64,000 bases of DNA. It comes from WTJH01 sp049598145. Lineage in GTDB: Bacteria; Bacteroidota; Bacteroidia; Flavobacteriales; Flavobacteriaceae. Position numbers and translations under genes: made by a program. Within the stretch, counting starts at the first letter, position 1. Each line of letters begins with the position of its first letter. Of the stretch, positions 40,983 to 50,048 are shown piece by piece. The notes under the pieces were generated by a model, which saw only the letters and a list, made by a program, of their open reading frames with translations, searched no databases and was not told the DNA's origin. The DNA is taken from contig JBMYNJ010000001.1 of assembly GCA_049598145.1 (NCBI GenBank), positions 51,167 to 115,166 of the forward strand, in the 5' to 3' direction.

Positions 40983-42811
40983 GGACTAGAGGACGTTGCC
41001 GAATAACTGTTGTTTTCCCGATTCAGATCGGCCATATACATGCTTGGATCGATAATGATTGTATCGATAGCCTCTTTTGGGGTGTCTAATTCAAGGGTAT
41101 AATCCGGATTGGCCCAAGACCAGTCGGGATGTATTTTCCAGTTAATTGCATAAGGGTTTTCTTTGGTTCCCCGTAATAGAGGAATTGAGATGTGATGAAT
41201 TTGTTGCGACCCATCTTTCAGCACAACTAAAATGTCTAACGGCATGGGCATGTCACCGTATCTTTTCAGTTGAACTTGGGTCCCTTGTTCTGCAGCGACA
41301 ACCTTTTCAATTCCATAATCAATTCTATTAGTGGTTTGGGTCCAATCGGTTAAATACCATCGCAATTGAAGCCCTGAGACCCGTTCGGCGACGCGGCGGA
41401 AGTCATTAGGAGAAGGGTGTTTAAATTTGAATTGATCATAATATGCTTTTAACGTTTCTGTCAATTGTTTTTGACCAATCACATACCCCAATTGCCCCAA
41501 GAATACGGCACCTTTACTGTAAGCAGCACGCTCATAAGCTAAGTTATAAGCATAACGATTCGCGTTGGTTGCCATGGGTTCTTCTACGCCAGAGGTTGCC
41601 AAGTAGTAATACCCCCGGTAGGAGCCCTCCAAGGGAAAGCGTTTGTTTTCTTCAAGAATGATATCTTCGGCTATGGTAGAGATATAGGAAGTAAAACCTT
41701 CATCCATCCATTCGTGTTTCATTTCGTTAGTCGCCAAAACGTGTTGAAACCAAGAGTGGGCAAGTTCGTGAGCAGTCACACCGAAAAGGCTTCCAAATTT
41801 TCGAGTTCCAGTGATCAGAGTCAGCATGGCATATTCCATCCCGCCATCTCCGCCTTGAACGACACTGTATTGTTTATAAGGATAAGGCCCAATGTTTTCA
41901 TTGTAAAACTGCATAAGCTCGGCAGTTTTCGGCTGTAACTTTTTCCAATTCTTTTTAATCTTCGGATCGTTTTTATAGAAAAAATGGAGTTGCACACCAT
42001 TAGGACCGGGATAGCGGTCGTGAATATATTCGGGATCGGCAGCCCAGGTGAAGTCGTGTACCCGAGGAGCGATAAACCGCCATTTAATTTTTCCTTTCCG
42101 GACCTTGGGTTTGGCATTTTCGGCATACCCGTGTCCTACCTTTTCGGGTTCTTGAAGATATCCACTAGCGGCAACAGTGTAGTCCTTGTCAATAAGTAGA
42201 GTGACGTCAAAATTCCCCCAGACGCCGTGAAACTCTCTTCCTAAATAGGGTTCTGCATTCCAGCCTTCATAGTCATATTCCGCCATTTTAGGATACCATT
42301 GGGCCATTGATAGCGCGACACCTTCAGCCGATTCGCGGCCTGCCCGCCGAACCATCTTAGGGACCTGTCCTTGAAAGTCCAGAGTCAGAATGGTCTGGTC
42401 TCCGGGCCCTAAGGGTCTATTGAGGGGGACTTCGAGAATCGTTCCTGACAGCTCCGGGACAATTGAAACCCCGTCTTGTTTGAGGTTTTGCACCTTCAGA
42501 TATCCAATTTCATTCGGCTTTAAAGCATCTATATCTACACGAATCCGTGTGTTGGTATCTAAACCTTTTTTAACGCGAATGGCCATTTCACTTCCCGGCT
42601 GAAAGGCATTGTAGTAGAGATGATAAAAAACTTTGTGTAAAGTTTCAGGGGAATTATTGGTGTAGATGAGTTTCTGTGTTCCTTGGTATTGGAAATTTTG
42701 AGCATCGACCTCTACCTCCATGGTATAGTCTACGGCTTGTTGCCAATATTCTTGAGCATGGGTCACCTTCAATGAAAACACCAATAATAGAGCACATAAA
42801 TAAAGTCGCAT
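40979..42811 (-). CDS. M1 family metalloaminopeptidase
   Basis: A 610-residue secreted protein with a signal peptide ending VTHAQ (about residue 20). The exopeptidase motif is GGMEY (323-327). The zinc motif is HELAH (348-352) with third ligand Glu371 in MDEGF. These are the M1 gluzincin features, so it should be an active aminopeptidase in the periplasm or outside the cell. It is coupled to rnpA by an ATGA overlap. Confidence 0.93.
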   Translation of the reverse strand: MRLYLCALLLVFSLKVTHAQEYWQQAVDYTMEVEVDAQNFQYQGTQKLIYTNNSPETLHKVFYHLYYNAFQPGSEMAIRVKKGLDTNTRIRVDIDALKPNEIGYLKVQNLKQDGVSIVPELSGTILEVPLNRPLGPGDQTILTLDFQGQVPKMVRRAGRESAEGVALSMAQWYPKMAEYDYEGWNAEPYLGREFHGVWGNFDVTLLIDKDYTVAASGYLQEPEKVGHGYAENAKPKVRKGKIKWRFIAPRVHDFTWAADPEYIHDRYPGPNGVQLHFFYKNDPKIKKNWKKLQPKTAELMQFYNENIGPYPYKQYSVVQGGDGGMEYAMLTLITGTRKFGSLFGVTAHELAHSWFQHVLATNEMKHEWMDEGFTSYISTIAEDIILEENKRFPLEGSYRGYYYLATSGVEEPMATNANRYAYNLAYERAAYSKGAVFLGQLGYVIGQKQLTETLKAYYDQFKFKHPSPNDFRRVAERVSGLQLRWYLTDWTQTTNRIDYGIEKVVAAEQGTQVQLKRYGDMPMPLDILVVLKDGSQQIHHISIPLLRGTKENPYAINWKIHPDWSWANPDYTLELDTPKEAIDTIIIDPSMYMADLNRENNSYSATSSSP

Positions 42812-42908
42812 AAGGTTAAGTTTAGAATCTAAAGAGTGAAACTACAAAAACTCCCTAATACTCAATAGTCAGGAATCTAAAAAACCGCGGAACTGAGCAG
42901 GAACTGTC

Positions 42909-43766
42909 TTAGTGTTGAAAATAATCCTGAAAACGGCTATACTCACTTAGGCGAGGACCTCGATCAGTTGCCTGAACTGAGACCAATTCGTGGTGAGGGT
43001 CGTGTTCCAGCAGCAGCAGATAGTTTTCTTGAATGGCTTGTTCTAAAAACAGCTGCTTTTCTTTCATGGTTTGCAGGGGTCGAACGTCATAACCCATTAA
43101 ATACGGAACAGGAATATGCCCGACAGTAGGGATCAGGTCGGCAACATAAACAACGGTTTTTTCCCGGTAATCAAAAACCGGCAACATTTGTTTTTCTGTA
43201 TGCCCATCCATTAAAAAGACATCAAAACCTAATGGAGTAGAGATTCTTTCCCCGGTTTCAGAAATCAGTCGCAATTGTCCGCTGGCTTGTATAGGCTGCA
43301 AGTTTTCGTTTAAAAAGGAGGCTTTTTCTCTTGGGTTGGGGGCCGCCGTTGCCCAAGACCAATGGTCTTGATGCACCCAATAGTGTGCATTCTTAAACAA
43401 GGGGTATACTTCTCCAGCGGAATTGCGTTTAAAAGCACCCCCGCAATGATCGAAATGAAGATGCGTAAACAAGACATCGGTAACCTCATCGAGGTGAAAA
43501 CCGGCATCACGAATCGAATTTTCTAGAGTGAAGTCTCCCCAACGATCGTAGTAACTAAAGAACTTATCACTTTGTTTGTTTCCCATGCCGGAATCGATCA
43601 AAACCAGACGGTTTTCCATTTCCACCAAAAGACAGCGGCTGGCCATTTCAATTCGATTATTGAGATCAGAGGGATTGGTTTTATTCCAGATCGTTTTGGG
43701 AACCACACCAAACATGGCCCCGCCGTCGAGTTTAAAATTTCCGGCTTCGATGGGGTAGAGATTCAT
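42909..43766 (-). CDS. Metallo-beta-lactamase fold hydrolase
   Basis: A 285-residue cytoplasmic protein. The metal motif is THLHFDHCGG (His102, His104, Asp106, His107). Further conserved parts are DGHTEKQM and YVADLIPTVGH. It resembles AHL-lactonase-type or other lactone/thioester hydrolases, but substrate is not determined by sequence. It follows the SulP gene by 18 bases. Confidence 0.88.
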   Translation of the reverse strand: MNLYPIEAGNFKLDGGAMFGVVPKTIWNKTNPSDLNNRIEMASRCLLVEMENRLVLIDSGMGNKQSDKFFSYYDRWGDFTLENSIRDAGFHLDEVTDVLFTHLHFDHCGGAFKRNSAGEVYPLFKNAHYWVHQDHWSWATAAPNPREKASFLNENLQPIQASGQLRLISETGERISTPLGFDVFLMDGHTEKQMLPVFDYREKTVVYVADLIPTVGHIPVPYLMGYDVRPLQTMKEKQLFLEQAIQENYLLLLEHDPHHELVSVQATDRGPRLSEYSRFQDYFQH

Positions 43767-43784
43767 AGGCGATTGTTCAAGTGT

Positions 43785-45995
43785 TTAAGGCTTGAGGATT
43801 CGTTCTAATTCTTCTGCAAAGGCCCACATTCGCTTAATTTCTTCAATAGACGATAAACGTCGTTTGCCTTTAATGAGGATCGACTGCCCGTCGGATTCAA
43901 TGTAAAAAACGGGATGACTTTCAAAGAATAAAACCAGCTGTGGTGTAAAGAAGGTTTTGATTTTGCGTTCGGAGGGAGCTCGCAAGACGAAGTTTTTGGA
44001 AAATTCGGGATACTTTTTGAAGTTGATGTGTTGCCAGTCCGAAACGGGATGAAAAACTGTAGACAGCAGGTCTTCTCTTTGAAGCGTAAATTTCGGAAGC
44101 TTTTGTGGTGCCTGTATGTTTAAAAAAGTGGCTCTTAAGTCTTCCTTTGCGATAAAAGCACCTTCAGAAAAGGACAAATCAAACATATGAGTATTTGCAT
44201 CCGGGCTTTGCAAAATGTTGAATTGATAGTTGATAATTCGCGATTTGAACAATTCAAAAGAATCCAGCCCTTTAGGTGCGTTATTAATGGCGGGGTCGAA
44301 ATTCCAATTCAGCGTTTCTGCAAAAGATTTAAGTTGGGTTTGCCGACGCGTCAAGCGATCACTAAACGACAAAACATTGCCTAGAGGTAAAGCCTTTCGC
44401 AGAGCAAAAGGATGATTGGTCGGGGCCTCATGGACATCCAGGCCAATGACCTCAAATTGCCCTCCTAGCCGCTCAAAAGCCTCCTGATAGTTATGGATGC
44501 CTTCCATCACGGTATGGTCCACAAAGTCGCAAAGCGAAAAATCCACAATCACGTGACTGTTCATAGCAATTTCATCAAGTTTGCCTTTCAGCTTAAAGAA
44601 GTTTAAAAAACTACAGAAATTTTTGACACTCACATAGTAGTTACCACTATCGGCTTCTTGAAACATAAGTACATTGGGTTTTAACCAATTGCGGCTGAAA
44701 ATGGCAAAATCTCGGTTAAGGAATAAGTGTACTAAAAAAGTCCCCAAAATACCCAAGAGAATCCCCGTAATTAAATTGGTGAACAGGGTTCCCACTAAGG
44801 TCAATAAGAAAATAAAGGCTTGTTCTTTTCCAATGTTATAAATCCGAAGTAAATTTTCAGGGGTCGCTAAACGATATCCGGTAAACACTAAAATTGCCGC
44901 CAAAGCAGGCATGGGAATTCTTTGAATTTGCGGGCTTAACAACAAGATAAACAATACCAGAAAAAAGGCGTGAAAAAAGTTGGCGGATCTATTGGTTCCA
45001 CCATTGTTTACATTCACGGAACTTCGAGCGATTACGGTAACTACATTAAGCCCCCCCAAAAAGCCGCTAACCATGGTTGCAAGTCCCAAAGCTCTTAGAT
45101 CTTTATTGATATTCGATCGCCGTTTTTTGGGATCGAGTTTGTCGACAGCGCGGATGCTCAAAAGGGCCTCAATGCTGGCCACCAGGGTAATGGAAACTAC
45201 TGCGCCCCAAAAGGCTCCTTGGGACCATTTTCCAAAATTGGGTTGCGGGAGCTCGCCCAGTAAGTCTGCTGGTAATTGAATTAATAATTCCGCGGGAATA
45301 CTCAAGGGACTTCCCGCAACAAATTCAAAGTAATAGCTTGCACAAACGGTTGCCATCACCACCCACATGGGGGCAGGAATCAAGTGAAACCATGGATTTC
45401 GAATTCGGGCATATACAAATAAAAAGATTAAGCTCCCTACTCCGATAGCGCCCGGCAAAAGCGAACTGCTCCCCCAAAGGGAGAGCCAATTTTGGAGACT
45501 TTCGGGGATTCCCATCAAGAGGCTTACTGTAGAGCCTTGAACTCCTGCAAAGCCGAGCATCACATGAAACTGTTTGGCCAAAATCCCCAGTCCGATGGCT
45601 GCTAACATCCCTTGTAAGGCAGTGGCTGGAAAAAACTCACTCAAGGCGCCCAACCGAAGTAGTCCAAACAAAAAAAGGAGTCCACCGGAAACAACGATGG
45701 CAGCCAGAGCGTAAAGATATCCTTGATAGGAGTCGCCATCCCCTAAAGCGACAATGGCCGCTAAAACAACTATGACGAGCCCGTTCCCCGGGCCAGTGAT
45801 TGTGAGTTGAGACCCTCCTAAGAGGGCACACAAGGAACCGCCGACGATGGCTGCTATAATTCCTGCTATTGGGGGAGCGTCCGAAGCTATGGCTAGTCCT
45901 AAGCCCAAGGGTAAAGCAATCAGAGAAACCACAAAGCCCGAAAAAATATTTTTCGGCAATTCCATAATGAAAGATGGATTTTGTGTTTTATTCAT
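43785..45995 (-). CDS. SulP family anion transporter with STAS domain
   Basis: A 736-residue protein. The first 400 residues hold about ten to twelve membrane helices (IFSGFVVSLIALPLGLGLAIASDAPPIAG, the SulP opening). A STAS-like region follows (about 460-560, HVIVDFSLCDFVDHTVMEGIH). A further C-terminal extension of about 170 residues is not typical of plain SulP proteins and may be a regulatory domain. Substrate could be sulfate, bicarbonate or another anion. Its start overlaps the usp stop by 8 bases. Confidence 0.87.
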   Translation of the reverse strand: MNKTQNPSFIMELPKNIFSGFVVSLIALPLGLGLAIASDAPPIAGIIAAIVGGSLCALLGGSQLTITGPGNGLVIVVLAAIVALGDGDSYQGYLYALAAIVVSGGLLFLFGLLRLGALSEFFPATALQGMLAAIGLGILAKQFHVMLGFAGVQGSTVSLLMGIPESLQNWLSLWGSSSLLPGAIGVGSLIFLFVYARIRNPWFHLIPAPMWVVMATVCASYYFEFVAGSPLSIPAELLIQLPADLLGELPQPNFGKWSQGAFWGAVVSITLVASIEALLSIRAVDKLDPKKRRSNINKDLRALGLATMVSGFLGGLNVVTVIARSSVNVNNGGTNRSANFFHAFFLVLFILLLSPQIQRIPMPALAAILVFTGYRLATPENLLRIYNIGKEQAFIFLLTLVGTLFTNLITGILLGILGTFLVHLFLNRDFAIFSRNWLKPNVLMFQEADSGNYYVSVKNFCSFLNFFKLKGKLDEIAMNSHVIVDFSLCDFVDHTVMEGIHNYQEAFERLGGQFEVIGLDVHEAPTNHPFALRKALPLGNVLSFSDRLTRRQTQLKSFAETLNWNFDPAINNAPKGLDSFELFKSRIINYQFNILQSPDANTHMFDLSFSEGAFIAKEDLRATFLNIQAPQKLPKFTLQREDLLSTVFHPVSDWQHINFKKYPEFSKNFVLRAPSERKIKTFFTPQLVLFFESHPVFYIESDGQSILIKGKRRLSSIEEIKRMWAFAEELERILKP

Positions 45996-46851
45996 GGCTT
46001 TGTGTATTTACAATAAGAACATCGGTGGGTAATTCCGCTAATATATGTTCCAAGTCACGAGGAATCAGTCGGCGAAAAAATGAACTGCGATTTTCGGCAT
46101 TCATGATCAATAGGTCTGCTCTGACCACTCGAGCATAGTGCCCAATAGAATACCCACGACTCCCGAAAATACTTTGGGTTTTCCATTGGATGTTCTTTTT
46201 TAAAGTGCTTTGGAGTTTTTCCATAAGGGTTTGAACACGGCTATCTTCCCGACGTTTGAGTCGTTCTTTGTTAATGTTGGCTTTTCGTAGACTTCGATCA
46301 TCTTCTACACTGACTTTTACCTCTGAAGGGCTGATTTCTTCAACTAAGGTAATTCGTTCACATCTTAGTGCTTGCGAAACTTCAAAAGCCGTTTCGATGG
46401 TTTGCTTCGTTTTGGGGCTTTCTAATCCGTTGACGACAATGTGCTGGCAGGCTTTCCTTTCAATAGAGGGGTTGGAAATTAGCAAGACCGAACAAGGGGC
46501 TTTACGCGTAATTTTTCGCGCGATCGACCCTGTATAATAGCGCAAAACATTTTCCCGTTTCAGGGCTCCGATCAACAACAAGTCTATTTGATATTCTTCA
46601 ATGGCTTCGAGGAGAGAACCGACCGGATTTCCGAGTTTCCAGTGCACATGTACTCCACTGGAATACTGTCCCTTATTGGTTTCTAAATGCGCTTGGAGTT
46701 GTTGTTCTTTCTCTTCATTTTTTTCACCCACATGTACCAAGAAAAGCTCTGAACCAAAAAATTGACTCAGGCGGATGGCTTCTGCCAAATTTGCCCCCAA
46801 AGAGGGGGAAAAAGCAAAACCAAACAGGATTCTTTTAAATGGCTGTAACAT
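45988..46851 (-). CDS. Universal stress protein (tandem UspA domains)
   Basis: A 287-residue protein with two Usp folds, about 1-145 and 146-287. Domain 1 ends with the ATP-loop pattern LLIGALKRENVLRYYTGSIARKITRKAPCSVLLI. Domain 2 has ADLLIMNAENR and DVLIVNT but a weaker loop. The gene overlaps the SulP start by 8 bases, so the two are probably a regulated transport pair, as seen for other SulP-Usp neighbours. Confidence 0.88.
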   Translation of the reverse strand: MLQPFKRILFGFAFSPSLGANLAEAIRLSQFFGSELFLVHVGEKNEEKEQQLQAHLETNKGQYSSGVHVHWKLGNPVGSLLEAIEEYQIDLLLIGALKRENVLRYYTGSIARKITRKAPCSVLLISNPSIERKACQHIVVNGLESPKTKQTIETAFEVSQALRCERITLVEEISPSEVKVSVEDDRSLRKANINKERLKRREDSRVQTLMEKLQSTLKKNIQWKTQSIFGSRGYSIGHYARVVRADLLIMNAENRSSFFRRLIPRDLEHILAELPTDVLIVNTQSHE

Positions 46852-47032
46852 AAATCATTCCTATATTTTTCTCCGATGTAACGACACCTCGAGCCTTTGT
46901 TAGTTTATTGGCTTCCTCCAAAATAGGAAAAAACTTTGATTTGTAGTTGGGATTCATCCACTACAATTGTTCGTTAAAGAAACCCTTAAAAACCCTAATT
47001 TTAGAACCTAAAATCGAATTCATGTGACCCTG

Positions 47033-49855
47033 ATGGTGTTTTTTCGCTCGTTCTTAAATTGGATTTTGTTCGTCTCTTGGCTAAGCCATACGGTTGCATC
47101 TGCTTGGGCGCAACTAACGCCGCCCATTGAAAACTATTTGCCGGAGGTTTATGGAGGTGAGAACCAAAGCTGGTCGATTACCCAAGCAGAAAACGGATCA
47201 ATTTATTTTGCCAACCACATTTATTTACTCGAGTTTAACGGGAATCAATGGAAACCTTACCGTTCGGAAAGTTATCAGCCGATTCGAAAAGTTTTTGCTT
47301 TCGAGGATCGGGTATACAGTGCAGGCTATATGACTTTTGGCTATTGGGAAAGAGATGCTAAAGGGGCCATGAAATATCATTCCCTTACAGAACAATTAAA
47401 TATTCCCATTCTGAATGGAGAAGAGTTTTGGGACATTCAACAGGTGGATGGTCTTTTTGTTTTTCAATCGTTATCCCGAATTTATATTGTTGACCAGTCG
47501 TTAAAGACCTACGATATTATTAAAAATAAAACCACCAAAGCAGGATTATATTTAATTGATGGAACTTTGTTTTTTGTCGATAGTAGAAAGGGGCTTCGAA
47601 AAATCCAAGAGGGTTTGATTCAACCAATTAAACAACAATCCCCCACAAAGAATGATGTAGTAGGCCTTATTTATCTGAATAAAAGCCCTCATTTTGTGAC
47701 ATCCACAGGAGACCTTTATGCTTTGGAAGACGACGCTCTGGAATTATCTTCCGTCAATTTTAATGCATACGATGAAATATACCGTATTTATCAATCGGCT
47801 TCGGGGGAAATATATCTAGGAACGGTAAACAAAGGGCTTATTAGTTTCAATAGTCAACAGGAGTTAAGCTATCAAATTGACAAAAATTCTGGAGGAATCA
47901 ATAATACCGTTTTATCTCTGCTGGAAGATCAGGAGGGGAACATTTGGGCCGGCTTAGATAGAGGCATCATGAAACTTAATCTATTGAGCCACATCCAAGA
48001 ATACAATAACAACCCGAACGATTTAGGATCGGTCTATGCATCTATTGAATTTGAGGGGCGTTGGTACTTAGGCACGAATCAAGGACTGTTTTGCAGTACA
48101 GCTAAAGGGCGCTCTTTTGAATTGGTGAAAGGCACCTCAGGTCAGGTGTGGGGTTTAGATGCAGTAGCAGGAAATTTGTTTTGTAGTCATAACAGAGGCC
48201 TTTTCCAGGTGGAAGGGACCACAGCAAAATGGTTAGGAGAACAAAACGGGAGTTGGAGAGTTAAACTTCACAAAGACTCTTCTGGCCAATCTCTTTTAAT
48301 CTCAGGGGGTTATGAAGGCTTATATATCTATCATCAAGTGAACGGTCGTTGGCAGTTGCGCAACCAGTTGGAAGGCTTAAATATCTCCAGTCGTTTTTTC
48401 GAATTTGCGTCCACGCAAAATTGGTTGGTGAACCACGAGTTTTTAGGGGTCTATATTTTTGAAGTGGATGAGGGGTTCAATCGAATTACTCGACTTGACC
48501 ACAAAAAACCTTTTGGGGATACGTCTAATTTATTTCACTTTTTAGACAATCTCTACTACTTAAATTCCAACGGGGTGTTTTCATTTCAAGAATCCGAAAA
48601 CAACTTTGTTTTTGATAGCCTAATGACAGCTAAAACAGACCCACAAACGCTGAAGTCAAGTTATATTTATTCTCCAATGGAGGAGTATTTATTGATGTTT
48701 TCAGAACAGGGACTTCGAAGAATTCGCTCACATGATCTCAACCAAACCCTTTTGGTTGATGAAATCTACCTCCCCCCTTTTGTCATGCAAAACTTAGGAA
48801 ATCCGGGTTTTGAAAATGTGCATCCATTAGCTTCCGGCAATTTTATTGTGGGCTTAAGCGATGGATTTATCACGACCCAAAGCACTTATGAACCTGGCCC
48901 TGTCGTTCAAGAACCTTTTCTAAATGATGTTTCTCTATTAGTTGACGATCAGTGGACTTCAGTGGCTTTACAACAGGCCTCGGAGGTATTTCCGTTTGAT
49001 AAGAATTCCATCCGTTTTTCGTTTCATGTACCTTGTTTTCAAAAACACGAACCAATAGTTTTTCAAACAAGGCTGCTGGGGGCCAAAGATCAATGGAGTT
49101 CTTGGGGCTTAGAGTCGACCCAAGAATATTATAAACTTAAACCGGGGAATTATGTTTTTGAGGTGCGATTTAAAAAAGGTGCGCAGCTAGGCGAAGAAAC
49201 GCTGCGTTATGCATTTAATATTGCCCGTCCCTGGTATTTAACTGATCTAATGGTGATCTTGTATATCGGGTTGATTGCCCTAACAGTTTCTCTGATTTTC
49301 CGATTAGGGCATCGCTACAGAAAGGTTCAAATTCGCCTTAGGGAAGAGAAAGCCGAGCGGATTCAACAATTGGAATTACTTCACCAAAAAAACAATTTGA
49401 TCCAAGGGGAGAACGATCAATTGAGACAGGAATTGCATCAAAAAAAGAGAGAACTCACATTTACACATCAAAATATCCTTAAAAATAATTCGATCCTTAC
49501 ACGGTTAAAAGCGAATTTGGAACGAGAGGAAAGCAATTATCCTAAACTTCAGGAGACTCTCCAATTGATTGATAAAAATTTAAACTCCCAAGACGATTGG
49601 CAAAACTTTGAAAAATCATTTAATGAATTAGACAATAATTTTATTGTAAAAATAAAAACACAACATAAGAGCTTAACTCCTCAGGATATTCGTTTGATTT
49701 CCTATATCCGAGTAAACTTAGATAGTAAAGAAATTGCAGAGCTCTTAAACATAACAACGAAAAGTGTAGAGATGAAAAGATATCGCTTAAAGAAAAAACT
49801 CAATCTTAAACAAGAAGACAAATTAAGCGACTACATCCTTTCTATTGGGGAATAA
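47033..49855 (+). CDS. PUL sensor-regulator: beta-propeller, Y_Y_Y, TM, coiled coil, LuxR-type HTH
   Basis: About 940 residues. A signal peptide (MVFFRSFLNWILFVSWLSHTVASAWAQ) leads to a periplasmic beta-propeller of two-component-regulator type repeats (LLEDQEGNIWAGLDRGIMKL). A Y_Y_Y domain lies around residues 655-730. One membrane helix is near 738-758, followed by a coiled coil (about 765-860). The C-terminus, about 880-940, is a LuxR/GerE helix-turn-helix (LTPQDIRLISYIRVNLDSKEIAELL). There is no histidine-kinase or receiver domain, so one chain would both sense and bind DNA. A GTG at 47024 would add three residues. Confidence 0.85.
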   Translation: MVFFRSFLNWILFVSWLSHTVASAWAQLTPPIENYLPEVYGGENQSWSITQAENGSIYFANHIYLLEFNGNQWKPYRSESYQPIRKVFAFEDRVYSAGYMTFGYWERDAKGAMKYHSLTEQLNIPILNGEEFWDIQQVDGLFVFQSLSRIYIVDQSLKTYDIIKNKTTKAGLYLIDGTLFFVDSRKGLRKIQEGLIQPIKQQSPTKNDVVGLIYLNKSPHFVTSTGDLYALEDDALELSSVNFNAYDEIYRIYQSASGEIYLGTVNKGLISFNSQQELSYQIDKNSGGINNTVLSLLEDQEGNIWAGLDRGIMKLNLLSHIQEYNNNPNDLGSVYASIEFEGRWYLGTNQGLFCSTAKGRSFELVKGTSGQVWGLDAVAGNLFCSHNRGLFQVEGTTAKWLGEQNGSWRVKLHKDSSGQSLLISGGYEGLYIYHQVNGRWQLRNQLEGLNISSRFFEFASTQNWLVNHEFLGVYIFEVDEGFNRITRLDHKKPFGDTSNLFHFLDNLYYLNSNGVFSFQESENNFVFDSLMTAKTDPQTLKSSYIYSPMEEYLLMFSEQGLRRIRSHDLNQTLLVDEIYLPPFVMQNLGNPGFENVHPLASGNFIVGLSDGFITTQSTYEPGPVVQEPFLNDVSLLVDDQWTSVALQQASEVFPFDKNSIRFSFHVPCFQKHEPIVFQTRLLGAKDQWSSWGLESTQEYYKLKPGNYVFEVRFKKGAQLGEETLRYAFNIARPWYLTDLMVILYIGLIALTVSLIFRLGHRYRKVQIRLREEKAERIQQLELLHQKNNLIQGENDQLRQELHQKKRELTFTHQNILKNNSILTRLKANLEREESNYPKLQETLQLIDKNLNSQDDWQNFEKSFNELDNNFIVKIKTQHKSLTPQDIRLISYIRVNLDSKEIAELLNITTKSVEMKRYRLKKKLNLKQEDKLSDYILSIGE

Positions 49856-49886
49856 AAAAACTCTACAAAAACACTCTAAATTAAAT

Positions 49887-49900
49887 TTAAGTTAACTTAA
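49887..49900. promoter_or_regulatory. 14-base palindrome
   Basis: TTAAGTTAACTTAA is self-complementary. It could bind a dimeric regulator but is AT-rich, so chance is possible. Confidence 0.35.
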
Positions 49901-49988
49901 GATTTTAACATAACTTGCTGTTAATTAGAGAACTATAACTAAAATTAAAATTAAGAGTTAATTTGTTGCATTCCACAAAAAACCCTAC

Positions 49989-50006
49989 ATAGCATCATTT
50001 TGCTAT
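49989..50006. promoter_or_regulatory. Inverted repeat upstream of susC
   Basis: ATAGCA, 6 bases, TGCTAT, 42 bases before the susC ATG. A candidate operator for the sensor-regulator at 47033. Confidence 0.4.
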
Positions 50007-50048
50007 ATTGGGGATCCTTAAAACCAAATTGTTTCAATTTTTTGTCGA

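Larger units (their letters stand above)
49856..50048 (+). promoter_or_regulatory. susC upstream regulatory region
   Basis: An AT-rich gap of 193 bases. It contains a 14-base palindrome TTAAGTTAACTTAA at 49887-49900 and an inverted repeat ATAGCA-N6-TGCTAT at 49989-50006. They could be operators for the adjacent LuxR-HTH sensor. No clean TAnnTTTG box is seen; CATTTTG at 49996-50002 is near. Confidence 0.5.

Noticed and set aside
42812..42908. Terminator after the MBL-fold hydrolase gene
   Set aside because: A CCGCGG followed by T residues is present on the minus strand, but the stem is too short to support.
44550..44565. CACGTG core near 44.55 kb as a third parS site
   Set aside because: Flanking bases (ATCACGTGACTG) do not match the parS consensus; it is inside the SulP coding region.
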